Source: Theobroma cacao
Taxonomy: Eukaryota; Streptophyta; Magnoliopsida; Malvales; Malvaceae
Direction of reading: 5' to 3'
Assembly (NCBI RefSeq): GCF_000208745.1
Contig: NC_030858.1
Coordinates: 26,438,803 to 26,502,802 of the forward strand
Length of the DNA: 64,000 nucleotides
Of the stretch, positions 12,213 to 25,439 are shown one piece after another (the stretch's first letter is position 1; every line of letters starts with the position of its first letter). The position numbers and the translations under genes are program-made. The notes under the pieces are model-generated. The model worked only from the letters and a program-made list of their open reading frames with translations, made no database searches and had not been told where the DNA came from.

Positions 12213-12840
12213 AATGGTGGTGTGGGCTGATTTTTATAGTTAAATAATATAATAAGTTAAACTTGCCACATGGCATTCCATGATTGGTCCATTTTTTTAA
12301 ATTCTTATCTTTTAAGCTTTAAATCTCCACCACACATTATTCAAGGGTCAAAAATGATGATGGGTGAAGACCTTGTGCTGGAAAAATGTTCTGAGGGTGA
12401 AAAATTACAGTTTTGCCCCCAAGGTGACAAAATTACCATTTCGCCCTTATACTCCAAATTATACCGAAATTAAAATTTTTCACTTCTAAACCTTAAATCA
12501 TACTCCAATAAGTCAAATGGGGCCAAAAAAATATTTTCTAAAAATTCTCATTTTGTCCTTAGGTGGCAAATGACCATTTTGTCCCTAGATAGTGAAAATT
12601 TCAATTTGACTCCAAATTGATCCTCAAACTCCGAATTACCATTTTGAGGCATCCTTGGACTGTGAAACTCTTAATTTCACCTTAAAATTCCTATTTGAAC
12701 TAGTTCGAGGCTTAATCGACTTAATGGTACCATTAGGGGCAATATCGTCTTTTAACGATTTCTCGAACTTCCTAAATATGCAAACATTCTATTGAGTATG
12801 TAAATGACGTTGTAATTATTTTATAGAACAAGGTTTGACA
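12213..12840 (-). repeat. LTR fragment (minus), inner part, resumes after the insertion
   Basis: It begins with the duplicated AATGG (12213-12217) and then follows 57120-57753 block by block: 'ccattggtccattttt', 'attttgcc', the 'aaatgaccattttg' block, 'ctagttcgaggcttaat.gactt' and 'gtaccatt'. It ends '..ggtttgaca' at 12840, which read on the minus strand gives a TGTCAAACC LTR start. No purine tract is recognisable beyond 12840, so it may be a solo LTR. The window edge hides the other end. Confidence 0.75.
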
Positions 12841-15240
12841 ACAAACATCCATCATATCAATTATTATATGATAAAAATAAGGTCATTATCCATAACAGTC
12901 AAATATAAAGATTGAATTATCAAACCATACACAGCAAAGTACAACTCAGAATAAAAGGACTGACGCCTACTGAATGCCATGACGATCACCTACCAAAACT
13001 GACTATAGAAGTAGCTCCCTCCAAAGGACAGCAAGCCAAGCAATCTATTGATTTGAAATAACAAGTGCATCTTACATGTGTGAGTTATAAATAACTTTGT
13101 GAGCAGATACAAGGAGAGGGAAAAAGCTAATGGGGAAGAGTATTTAATAAAGCACATTTTCATAAATATGCAAATAAACGTTTATCAAATGTTTTGCAAA
13201 ACCTATCTTTCTAGGGTTAATCATAAATATACACCCACCTTTCACGTCTAATCATAGATTAAGTCCCACTTTTCCATGTGTCATCATATGACAATCCCAC
13301 TTTATCAAGCCTATCAAATATCCACATGGTCTCCAAGTCCGTTGTCATTTAAATGAATCAAGGACCTTTAATCCCATACTTTCCAAGTCTGTTGTCTTTC
13401 AAAAGAATCAAGAAGCATATAACCTTCAAGACCATTATCTTTTAAATGATATAAGGATAACAAAATGTTTTATAAAACATAGTTTGTAAAATAGTTCATA
13501 AGCATTTAAGATAATATTAAATGTTTGAAAACCAATTCAAGAAGTTTGGTTAAAATTGAGTTAAACAATCAATTTAAGAGTGCTTGAAACAGAAATCAAG
13601 GTTTTAAAAGATTTGGTTCTAAAACAAAATCATTTTCCTATTTAGAAAACCTTTTGAAAATGTTCAAGTTTCAAAATAAGCCCGATCTATCAATACATTA
13701 GTCCTATGTATCGATAGATTGTCCCATTTATCAATATATTGCTCCCATTTATCAATAGATTTGAAGCAGAATGCAATTCCATTGGTTCTGTTTTGAATCT
13801 ATCAATACATTGGTGCAATGTATTAATAGATTTGATACCAATGTACTGATAGATTTAATACAGAATGCACATTTTCAACGAAGAACTCATTTCTAGGATT
13901 TCAACCAAGTCTAATAGTCATCCATAGTCAAGTAATCAATATTCAAACATCATATAAACATTATCATTGATACAAATTCATCATATTAGACATCAATTCA
14001 AACAAATCATGGAGTACTAGCCAAGGATAGTCAAATCACCAAGTATTATCACACAAGACCAGTCCGATTCACAATAGACACCGACCAAAAGAAAAGGTAG
14101 GACTCAGTCAACTACCAATACCTAGTGAGTCCTAGGAAAATACCTCAATCAGCTCAAGTTGTAAATCCTTATGAGTCTTGGGATATAACCTCAACTAGCT
14201 CAAAAAAACTCATTGTGCATAATGGCTAGTGCCTACCACCACTTGCTATAGGTCATTCTCCCGATAGGGTCCAACAACCACATTGCAACAATCCAATGTT
14301 CATAATATACATACAATCACAAGGTGAAACCTAGCACCAACATATCGTAGAGGTTGATACTTAACCAAGCTAAAGTCAATCAACCATATCCATAATCTCA
14401 AGATAAATGAGCATAAATACCATGGCCTCACCAAAGAGAAATCAATTCTCACATTAACATTTAAAACCATCAATCATAGTCAAATGAGATGTTGAGATGA
14501 CAAAACTTTGAAACATTTGTTCCCATGCTCAAAACTAATACATAGTAAACTTAGTCTATAGTTTTCATCAAAACATACTTGGAAACCTTTGTTCATAGCA
14601 CAAACTCATTGAAACTAATTCATGTACAAGGTTGTAGAATATGTATGCTTAATTATACTAAATTAAATAAAAATGCTATATCTACCTACCTCAAATAAGC
14701 GAGCCTTACTCTCTAACACTTTTCATCAAACTCTTAGTTGTCTAAAAATTCAAACTTTCTCCACAACCCATATCATGAAGTTTTCCATCATTAGTACTTG
14801 GTTCTATAACATAATCTTAGACTAATAATCATTTAATCCTTCCACAAAAATTTTCCAACAACTCATACTTAACAAATCAGTAGCTAATCTAACTCTAACT
14901 AAGGGATTTAAGTCTGTTACTAGATAGAGTTGAAGCAACTTTACCTTAATGAGCTTGAGAATTCCAAAATCAAGTCAACCAAAATTTTCATGAGCAAAAT
15001 GAATTTTTGAGAATCAGTAAATTTTGGAAAATCAAAACCTTAATTTTGAAGGTTTAAAGCAAAGAACTTTACCTTTCAAAATTCATAGAATCAAAATCCA
15101 AGCTTGAAGGTGACTTTTAATGCTTGAAATCCGTAAATATTATTAAAGATGAGAGTTCAGAGAAAAGGGGAAGAGGGTGTGTTAGCCTTGAGTTATATCA
15201 TCTTTTGATTTGACAAAAACACATGTTTTCTTAAACTTAA
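12841..15240 (-). repeat. Decayed gypsy-type LTR sequence (minus)
   Basis: No coding sequence is recognised. Reverse-strand blocks such as 'ttggtaggtgatcgtcatgg' followed by 'cattcagtag' (12965-12995) resemble the downstream part of the solo LTRs at about 32895-32925 and 35920-35950. A cluster of degenerate TATCGATAGATT-like motifs lies at 13680-13870. Both ends are indistinct. I infer an old, truncated LTR of a related family. Confidence 0.45.
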
Positions 15241-16432
15241 TATCAAGCATTTGAAATTGTCTCAAATACATTTTTAATCCCTTAAAGTTACATATTTGTT
15301 TGGAAAGTCATGCATCTTTAGAAAAAACCTTATAAGCTTTTGAACAATGCATTTTTAGCTAAGTAATTAAGAGCAAACGTGCCTTGAAATGTTTATTTGA
15401 ATATAGGTGCAAGGCAAAGTGGAAGTCGTTGGAAAGAAGCATCGAAAAGGTAAGGAAACCTCAAGACACAAGCCAAGAGTCGATCTTAGAGAAGCTCAAT
15501 TAAGTTGGATTTTGGGAAATTAAAAAAGACTTAAACTGTCTACAAGGGAAAATGTATTAATACATCCCTTAATGTATCGATATATTTTTGGCAAGAAGAA
15601 CAATATGAGGCATTCTAAAAGAATTTTATCAATACATTTAAGGATGTTCAATAGATTTTGAAATTTGATAAACATGTATCGATACATTTGAAGTAGAGAG
15701 CACCCATGATCAATCTACCTGAAAATATCGATACATTGCCCTAATGTATCGATACATTTATTCGAACTATGGGCACATGTATCGATACATCCCTAAATGA
15801 TAGCAAAAATAAAAAGGGTTTCGAGCATTTCGCTTATTGTAAGAGAAAATCTATTTTCTCTTTCTCTGTCTCTCTCTTTACCTTATACAAATCCCTAATC
15901 CACCCAAATGGCATTTGGAGCCTATTTGAGCTAGATTTAAACTTGGGAAATTGATTCGTCGATAAGATTACATGTTTTCACCAATTGATTTCTGATTGGA
16001 TTGGTTAATACCTCAGATTTAAATATTTTCAAATTTGGTTAAACTCTCTCTCCTTGAGTTTATTGGAGATTTAGAGCCTAGATTTAGGAAACCAGTTTCT
16101 AAGGTAAGGATTTAGCTTATTTGTTGGAAGAATGAGCATGTATATTGGATTTGGATATTTTTGAAAAGTTTGGATATTTTCGAAAGCTAGGAAATAAATA
16201 TTTTTATGATGTTTTGATGTGTTTAAGGGAAAGTTGAAGCCACCTAACGCATTAGTGAGCTATAAGACGGCTGGAGGTCGAGGATTGGAGCTCAACTATG
16301 GGAGCACCTTCGATTGTCGAGGTGAGTGGGATTTAATTGAATGCATGTGATGCATTTCGCTTAATGTATGTGCTACCATAGTACCTAAATGTTGTGTATA
16401 TGCGTAGATGAGAATGCCTAGGCTAGAGAATT

Positions 16433-16480
<48 letters not shown>

Positions 16481-16492
16481 GTGNNNNNNNNN

Positions 16493-16538
<46 letters not shown>

Positions 16539-18424
16539 GTGTGTGTATGTTTGCCTAGAGGTATGTGCCTAGGTTAGAGAACAAATATGATTGTGTGCCT
16601 AGATGAGGATGCTTAGGCTAATTAGTTATATAAGATAGGAAATTTGTGTTTGTATAATTTGCAGTGAGCCATAAAGTGGCATTGTGTTGGAACCCATGGT
16701 ATGTAAGACCAAGAGCAAAAGGCCTACACATGGTACAATATGAATTATGGATTAAGGACTGTGCCAAATTATGATGAAAGGGCTACTAAGTAGGTACATG
16801 GCCCAATTTTTATTTTGGTTAATGGCATAACAATTGGGTGATATTAAATATGTGAGGTCGAAGGGCCATGATTACTTATGGACATGATATATGCATGAAT
16901 GCCCATGTATTTATGGTTGATTTGAAGATATGCATAAAGTTGTTAAGCCCTGATTGATAGGATTGAATATGATGAATACCCATGTGTAGTTAAGGGCATG
17001 AGGGCGTATAGATTGATTATGTTTTGATTGATGATGCCTTAGAGATTTGAAGGCACTTAGAATTATACTGAGCTTAGAATGATTGAAGCTCGTTGAATTT
17101 GAATATGATTTGATATGGACGTATGGAATGTCACAAGCACGATGGCTTGATTTATGTGTATGTGATCCGTTCGAAGGATGAATTTCAAACGTTGATTTGA
17201 CTTGTGGTTAAGTAGAGTTTCACGCCTTGTGACTTTATGTGCCTACGGGGATGGTGATAAGTAGGGACGGTGGCATTAATCCCACCTGTGATTCCCGCTT
17301 GCAGTGCTTTGATGCCATCTATCGAGATATCTTTAGGTGTGCTGATCGTAGAGAGATTACTGCAATCGATGATATGATTCTCTGTCAGCTATTCTGGAGT
17401 TGTATGTGATTTGTTCTTTGCCCGTTATTATGGCACGTGCATGATCTATTTCTTCGCCAGTAGCTTTGCCTGAGGGTAATTTGATTCTCTGTCGGTTGGC
17501 CATCGAACATGATTTGACTACGTCTTGGGTAGGACCACTCATTTATTTCGTTTGACTATAATAACATGCATCGAGTATGGCATGATCTGATTTGAAATAT
17601 GGATATGTGGTGACCATTGTGAATGATATTTAATGAAATGCTTTGGAATAAGCAATTATTTGTAGATGGGAATTGAGCTTGTGCTCGGCAACTAAAGTGT
17701 GCCTATGAAGCCCAATTTAATGATAGGGGCTTCAAAGATAAGTCTTGAATTGATATGACTAGATGTGAAGACATAGAATTTGGTAATTGTGGATGTGATA
17801 TGCCATTGAGATGTGATTCGACAGGACTTGATATAATGAGTTGTGCATGTAGGATATTAAGGTGATATTCGCACCTTTGAATTGGAGATATTTGAATATG
17901 AAAGTCTTATGGCTAGATAGGCCTAAATATATTTTCTATATTAAATATTATACTGTGATAGCATTTCCTCATTGAGTATTAGATGACTCACCTTTCTGTT
18001 GTACCATGTGCAGATAAGAGAAGCTATGGGGTTACGTGGCAAGTGTCGTCGATTGGACAGACACATAATTGGCATTTGGTAGGTTTTTGTTCCAACGTGT
18101 CACTCCGTTGAGTTTGTACAAGGCTTTCCTCCTTTCCAGTTTTGGTTAGTTTGTAAAATATGTCAAGCACGATGTGCCATTTGATTTGTATAAGGGTTGT
18201 TATGTCTGCACTTGATTTGATAACCAATGTACGACCTTTTAATATTTGTATGGATTGTGAGCCAGGGATAATTGTACTATATTTGAAATTATTATGAATA
18301 TTTGACCTATTAATTCCCTTAGCTATGTGTTATGTGATTTGAACCTTGAGGCTTGCTCGGGTTTTGCAGGCTTTGCTTGTTGGACTAGTGCGTCAGTCAT
18401 GGACCCTCGGGTTTGGGTTGTGAC
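15241..18424 (+). repeat. Decayed gypsy-type LTR sequence (plus), ends GGGTTGTGACA
   Basis: No coding sequence is recognised. The right end, 'gggtttgggttgtgaca' at 18408-18424, matches the LTR 3' ends of the other gypsy elements here (gggtcgtgaca). TGTATCGATACA-type palindromes cluster at 15540-15800. Imperfect repeats of a 'tgcctaggctagaga' phrase flank a TA microsatellite at 16400-16620. The left boundary is not clear. Confidence 0.5.
16436..16547. repeat. TA microsatellite with a 9-N assembly gap
   Basis: A run of (TA)n is interrupted by 'ttgtgtg' and nine N's (16484-16492), then another (AT)n run and a short (GT)n. The gap size is certainly nominal, so the true repeat length is unknown. 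Confidence 0.95.
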
Positions 18425-20456
18425 AATATACACATCTCATAGCATTTCCTCATGCCTACTCTTTTCTCATGTTGTATGTAAAACATGCATCACATATATA
18501 ATCTCATAGCATTCATCATGCTTTCTCAATCATCTCATGTAGTATATGAAAAACACACCATATACATAAACATAATATCTTAGATGAAAATCACACATTC
18601 CATGCCTCAACATATCTAGCATGCACCTTATACATTCATGCATTAATGATAAATCATATCTTGTACCTACACTAGTTCGAAGACTGAAGTAATCGAGTGG
18701 ACTTAAACATAAGGTGCTTGTGCTCCCTTGTTGAAAACTAATACATAATATCATATTTATATACATAGTAGCTTGAAATTGGATTGTAAAATATTTTCCT
18801 CATCCCCAAATAAATTTTTAGTTCATAAATATTTGTAGAAAATCATATTCACCAATAAACCTCAAATCATGCTTCAACTTTACATATCAAAATAGTTTTG
18901 AAAATGGTGTATCCACTCACCTTAATCGACGACTCAATCATAGTCCTTCTCTAGTGATTTCCTTGGAGTTTTTAATCGTTCCTAACACAAAATAATCATA
19001 GAAATCAATTTCTAGACTAACAAGCTTGGAGTAATTATTCTAAGTACTTTTGAAGAATATTCACTTTCAACTAAGTCTATTTTCTCTCATTAAACCCATA
19101 CTAAAATTCATAAATCCATTAACCTTACCATAGATGAGCTTAGATGACTTGAAAAATCTCAAAAGCCTTAGTTGTGATGATCCAACAAAATTTCTAAACA
19201 TATAAACATAAATTTCATAATAAAGAAGCTGAGCTTTAAAGGTTCTAAAGCATAAAAATGACATTTTTCTCTTTCAGTCTTGAAACTAAGATCAAAATCA
19301 TCGAAAGTAAAGATTTTTGACTAAAAGCAAGTTGAAAAGGGTTTAGAAAAGGCTTTACCTCAGCAAAAATGGCTGAGGGTTGAGAAACCCTCGATTATTG
19401 TGACATATTTATAGTTTGGCTTGAGAAAAGACGTTTTTACCCTTTTTTTGAAAACATTGTCATCGTTGATAGATCGGGGGCATCTATCGATAGATGAGGT
19501 CTAGAGCCATTATAAAAAGCTCTCGAGTTTCTATCTATCGATAGATATGCATCAAAATCATTTCTGGGTTCAAGCGAATAATATTTATCGATAGATAAAC
19601 TCTAATAGCTAAAAATCAAGTCAAAACCTTGTCCAATTGAACTCCATTTCAATCTAAAACTTTGTATATTCTTTCAAAGCCTAAAAACATGAAATATTCT
19701 ATTCATAAAACTAAGTTTCAAGAGTTCAAAATAAAAATTCAACTTGCTCATCTAAAGATTTCTATCTTAACAAATCTCATGTTAGGGTGGGTTTTTGGGC
19801 TTCGAGTTTAGAAATTACCTCTCAAAATCTGCTAAAGGTTGATAACCCTAGTTAGAAGTGAGGTATTTATAAGCTAAGGAGTGAAAAAACCTTTCTGCTC
19901 TCATATTGTTTTCACAAATCAACGTCATTTTTCGATGGATATAGACTTCAATAAGCAAAAACAGACTAAAAAGCTTGCCCAGGTTAAGTAAATGCCCCCA
20001 TTTTTACTTCTTTCCTTTTTACTCTCCATTTACTTAAGATATTTAATGTAAATAAGCAAATAACCCCCCATTTGGATTCAATGAATATATCACAAAAATC
20101 AAAATCCAAAAGAATCAAAATCTAGATTTGGGTTTCAAGAACAAAATTGAAAAATTTTGACTGAAATTAAATTTGCAACTCCCATTTACCATAGCAAACA
20201 TACTCCAAAAATTATAGGAAAATCATATTTGTTCATCTAAATACCAAAAGAATCATTACAGGCATTTTTAATTTCTAAAAGATTGTTTTATAAAAATCAC
20301 ATATTTTTTACCCATTCCATACTTAGAAAAATTTCAACTTCAAAAGCGACAAAAAACTAAAGTGTCAATGAATTCTTTTTAAAAGTTAAAACTAAGTTTG
20401 ATATTCAAAACAAGTAATCTATATGCTCACCTAAGGATTTCCTAACTTATCATCAT
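18425..20456 (-). repeat. Decayed LTR sequence (minus), at least two pieces
   Basis: No coding sequence is recognised. Two similar reverse-strand modules follow each other: 'ccactcaccttaat' with 'ttacctcagcaaaa' and 'gagaaaccctcg' (18900-19400), and 'ttacctctcaaaat' with 'gataaccctag' and then 'gctcacctaagga' (19820-20440). This suggests two related LTR pieces side by side. TCTATCGATAGA palindromes occur at about 19490, 19537 and 19586. An imperfect ~70-bp tandem duplication ('tctcatagcatt...catgc') lies at 18435-18570. Confidence 0.4.
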
Positions 20457-20528
20457 ATGTCAAAGGTGCAATTTCACAGTATTGGTACAATTGGTAAAAA
20501 CTCTTTACCTCAAACTGATAATGTGTTG
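20457..20528 (+). pseudogene. Ty1/copia pol fragment, left of the LINE
   Basis: It encodes a short in-frame stretch ending in the DNVLF-type motif that leads into the GAG_pre-integrase region of copia Pol (IGTIGKNSLPQTDNVL). The rest of the same gene resumes at 27703, after the LINE, with DNVL duplicated as part of the LINE target duplication. Upstream of about 20457 the sequence switches to LTR-like DNA, so the copia gene is truncated here. It is non-functional. Confidence 0.75.
20516..20528. repeat. LINE target-site duplication (left), 13 bp
   Basis: TGATAATGTGTTG is found here and at 27703-27715. A 13-bp duplication fits target-primed reverse transcription. The match could extend to 16 bp if the following T's are counted, but they overlap the poly(A) tail. 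Confidence 0.92.
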
Positions 20529-20539
20529 TTTTTTTTTTT
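20529..20539 (-). other. LINE poly(A) tail
   Basis: Eleven T's on the plus strand lie directly against the left target duplication, about 400 bp beyond the end of the RNase H domain. The bases between (20540-20930) would be the LINE 3' UTR. Confidence 0.85.
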
Positions 20540-21039
20540 ATGCTGGAAATTCAAGCAAGGCCCAACTACATTGTTAAATTTTGTTAATTACGAAATACAA
20601 AGTACAAAGGAAGGGGACCTAAACTGTACCTCCAAATTTCATGATCATAAGAAAGTTTCGGAGAAGCACTCAGAGTAAGGAAAACCATTTTATGTGCATA
20701 ACTTTTGATGCTACAGTAAAATAGATATTCCTTACTATTACATTGAGACAATAAACTAAAATAAAATTTAAAACAGGAAATTAAAATAAGAAAATCACCT
20801 AGAGTGGAGTGTTTCATTTTATGACCATATTTTTTACTATCGTCATCAAATTGAAACACTTCCATATTACAAAAATCTATGTGAATAACAAAAGAAGAAA
20901 ATAAATTAGGAGTACTACTCCTTTACATTCATTTGAAGCGAACATAAGGTAAACTAAGTTTATCTAATCTAAGAATACTTTTAAGTTGACCTTCTGCTTG
21001 TGAAAATACCTACAAGTTTTGGTGTGTATGCTCTTGATT

Positions 21040-24000
21040 TGAGAGATGGTCTGCTACCTAGTTTCCTTCTCTATGGATGTGCAAAATTCGAAAAGAGATA
21101 CCACTCAAGGATCTGCGAATGGAAGCAAGTAAATATCGAGTCCTAGAAGATCCCTGATGACCCTTATTTATCATGTGTACCACTACTTTTGCGTCCATTT
21201 CTATCCAAAGTCTAGTAACATTGTACTCAATACACAAAAGTAAGCCCCTGTGTAGTGCCATTAACTCTGCCTGTAATGAATCACACGGTCCAAAATTTTC
21301 AAAAAATTCAAAAAATCATGATACCTATATGATCTCGAAGAAGTCCTCCTCTAGCAGCATTCTGAAAATTATGCTTGGAACTCCCATCAACATTCAACTT
21401 AAACTCACCTGCTGATGGTTTATGCCGAGAGAATCTTTTTGGTGGATGTAGGGCTGCTTGCTGAAATATTAGACCCCATGCTTGAGCAATTTGTAGATCT
21501 CCCTTCCATTGTCACTAGTAAAATTACCTCCCATGAAATAATTGGTGGATAAGTTTGAGTACTCTCCACACCACTCTGTTAGGATACATACCAATGTTCC
21601 TATGTTTCGCATTATTCCTTTCAACCCATAAGAACCAAAAAATAAATAAAGGCATTAACGTGCGTATGTGTCCTTTTTTTGTATAATCACCAGAGAACCA
21701 CCATGCCCATATAATCTAATAAACATTCTAGGGATGAGTTATGTTGATTTGGAAAAATTTTGCAAAATAATTCCAAACCTGTGTAGTAATTGGGCATTCC
21801 CACATGACATGTAAGAGAGACTCCTCTGAATTGCAATGTTGGCATTTCGAAACTAACTGGAATCCTTTAGTTTTCAATCGCATGTCAACTAGGATCCAAT
21901 CCTATAACAACCTCCAAAGGAAAAAAGAAATAGTTAAAAGAATGCTTTTATGCCAAATTAAATTGAACATTGGATTTACCGACTGGTGTTGTTGAATCAT
22001 CTCCCAAGCAGACTTAGTAGTGAATTGCCCATCAGAGGTTGGCACCCAATACACCCTATCATCACTAGAAGGATCTATCGGAATTTTTAGAATTTTAGTC
22101 ACAACATCCTCCGGCAACACATTGTTCAACTTATCCACATTCTATTTTCCATCATCATAGAAATGGGAGACTCTCGTCATCGATGAAACAAATGATGGGA
22201 AACGATTAACCAAGGGAGTTTCACCCATCCAATAATCATGCCAGAAGAATAACTCACCCTTACCAATCCGCCATCTAGTGTATTGCTCTGTGGTTGGGTA
22301 ACTGGCAAGCATCCGTTTCCATGTTTGTGAATCATGAAGTTTCGGCTGAACGTACCTCAGAAGTTTGCCAGTACAATATTTAGTCCACATAAATCGCGTC
22401 CAAATGCTGTTACAGGACATAAACCTCTACCAAAGCTTCATGCTAAACTCCTCAAACATATCACCTAGGCTGCAGATGTCCAATCCTTCCTCACTGGATG
22501 GAAGAGTGGTCTTTTGTCACTGACCCTAATGAATGTGTCTAGTGCCTGCTAAACCTCCCCATAAGAAATTATTGAACATTCTTTCAATTTTCTCAATCAC
22601 ACAAATAGGGGGCTTAAGGACCTAAAGCAAATAGATAGGAAAAGAAGATAGAACACTTCGTAATAACGTTATTCGCCCACTCGGAGATAAAATTTTGTTA
22701 TCCCATCCTTCTATAAGCCCTCGAATCTTTTCCATCAACTCATCAAATAACATTACCTTTTTCGGACCTATATAAAGTGGCACCCTCAAATACGTGATAG
22801 GTAAGCACTTGTGGATGAAACCAATAGCTTGAGAGATGATCTGTATGTGAGACTTTGCCACATTTCGATGAGTGATTAAGAAACTTTTAGAGTGGTTTAT
22901 TTACTGTCCAGAAATCTCCTCATAATCCTGAAAGAACTTTAGGATCTTTTGTAAGGAGGATTTAGCACCATTAGTGAATATAAGAATATCATCCGCAAAA
23001 GCTAAGTGGTTGACTATCATAAAGCAATAAAAAACATAGTGCAGAGATGGATATGGAGCAAACAAAGCATTTAACCTTCGAGATAAATATTCGGTAGCCA
23101 GAATGAACAAAAGAGGAGAAATGGAGTCGCCTTGTCTAAGTCCCCTTTTTGACTTGAAGTACCCCACAGCACCACCATTTATCAGCAAAGAATACCAGCA
23201 ATTAAAGATGCAACGGCGAATCATACAGATCCATTAAGAATTAAATCTGAATTGCTCTAGCATTCTATAAAGAAAATCCCATTCAAGCCGATCATATGCC
23301 TTCCTCATGTCCAACTTGAGAGCAATATTTTCACCCATTGACTTCCGGTCAATCTTCCCAATTAGTTCCTATGCAAGTAGGATGTTGTTGCTAATCAATC
23401 TCCCCCCTACGAAGTCGCTATGATTATCTGTAATAATGGAAAGAAGCATCTTTGCAAGGCGATTAGCTAAAACCTTAGTAATGATTTTATTTAAAACATT
23501 ACAAAGACTTATCGGTCTAAAATCGCTCCATGTCGAGGTAGTATGATTCTTGGGTAGCAGCACAATTGTTGTGGACGTGATTCCCCTTGGGAGGTCAGCC
23601 CCATGAAAAAAATCAACTACTGCGTCCAGGAGGTTATTAATAATTATATCCCAACATTGTTGACAAAAATATGAGGAGAATCCATCAGGGCCATCAATGC
23701 TGTCCTTGTCAATATTAAAAACTGCCTCTTTCAGCTCCTCCCTGGATGGCTCTACACATAAACTCAGATTATTATTATCAGAAATAATAGCAGAAATCAA
23801 CGAGACATCAAACCTGGCCATATTACATGGTTTTTTCTTCATGAGGGAGGAAAAAAAAACCACCGCAGAGGACTTTACTGCGTCGGTTCTTCAATCCAAT
23901 TGCCATCTGAAATTTAAATCTTGAATATATGGCTTTTAATTCATTTCTTCTTAACCCGCATGTGGAAGAACTTGGTGTTGCGCTCACCTTCCACAAGCCA

Positions 24001-24935
24001 TTGAATACTAGATTTATGCTTCCAGAATAATTCTTCCACACTAAGATAATGATTAAGCTGTCCATACGCTTTGTTCATTGCTGCACGATTCTCAATTGAC
24101 TGCTCTTGTTGAAAAATTAATTCACAATCTGCAGCTCTTTGTTCTGCCACCTTCAAGTTGTAAAAAATGTCTCCAAAGACCTCCTTATTCCATCGTTTTA
24201 AAGCCTGTTTCAATCGGCGTTGCTTTTTCAAAAAAGCTTGTATACCTGATCTAGCAATGGGAAGATTCCAGTTCTGTGTCATAAAATTTTTAAACCCATG
24301 ATGAAGAACCCAAGCATGCAAGAACCGAAAAGATGAGGGAATTCTATCCTTATTCGTGGAACAGGAAATCAGTAATGGATAGTGATATGATCCGTCCCTA
24401 TTTAGGTGCTGTATACGTGTCGACGGAAAAAACTCTGCCCAATGATGATTATACACCATTCTGTCCAACCGTTAGAACATCCGGTTATTGGTCCAAGTGA
24501 ATGGATTTCCTTCATAGACACCATCCATTAAACCACAATCAAGTAGAGTAGTAGCAAAGTCTTCCATAGAACTTCTATGAGGAACTGCACCGTTCAACCG
24601 CTCTCCATTATGTAAAATGACATTAAAGTTGCCCCCAACTATCCACGGTGTCTGAATATCCATAACCAAGTTCCTCAAGCAATCCCATAACCCCAGCCTC
24701 TCAGTTCTGGTACATTTGGCATAGATAAAGGATGCCAACTGTGTTAATTCCAGCCACAGTAAGGAGAATTTGACATGCAAACATTGCACATGATCTAAAA
24801 GCACTGCACAACTCAAGTCAAAAGAATGAAAAAGCCAGATTTTATGTGAGCAATTTGTAAACACTTTCTCAAAACCCAACTTCGTTATGATAAACTCACC
24901 TTTAGAAGCATCAACCATTTCACATAAGTGCACTA
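21040..24935 (-). pseudogene. LINE ORF2: endonuclease, reverse transcriptase, RNase H
   Basis: On the minus strand, from the right: a partial AP-like endonuclease (24933-24472) with WIVGGNFNVI and FTWTNNR; a linker with LDRMVYN (24468-23941); reverse transcriptase (23863-22622) with LLPKN, FRPISLCNV, GLRQGDSISPLLF and the catalytic FADD at 22990-23001; a post-RT region with ITYLRVPLY; a zf-RVT zinc-binding region (about 22138-21700) with SDGQFTTKSAW and a CQHC..H...C pattern; and RNase H (about 21440-21040) with NVDGS and HIHREGN. The endonuclease lacks its N-terminal part, and the usual GGDFN reads GGNFN. Stops and shifts separate every block, including a TAG directly after HREGN. It is not functional. 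Confidence 0.92.
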
Positions 24936-25439
24936 ATCATGAACGAGTTCTAGCTGCATAACTTACCGAGATGGAATGGTCATTAGAGATTCCATCGTTC
25001 CCTCCCACTTCCACTGCTTCCTCTGAGGCCAGATTGGTTATTTTTCCAATTGAAATTGCAGTATCCGAGTTCCTTCTGCGTCGTGCCAATGGGTTGACTT
25101 CCATCTCCGAATAAGTTCCTTACAATGAAGGTATAACACTTATTTCTTTATTACACATATACTTGCCGGAGGCGGACTCCAAGTTGGTAGGATTATCATC
25201 ATTTCCTGCCATCCTTTCACTTGAACTAGATTCTTTAGAAAAAATCCAAATATTTGCAGCTTGGGTCAATGTCTAACTTGCACCTTCTCTCATTATTGGA
25301 CTGTGCTCTCCACTTCCTTCTAATGTGTCAGTTGACATGTTCTGACCTCCCAACTCTCTCTCTACCCTCATCTGTCCTTCTAATTGTCGCAAGGCCTCTT
25401 TCTACGCCAATGGGTCCATACTAATAATCAATTCTTGCT

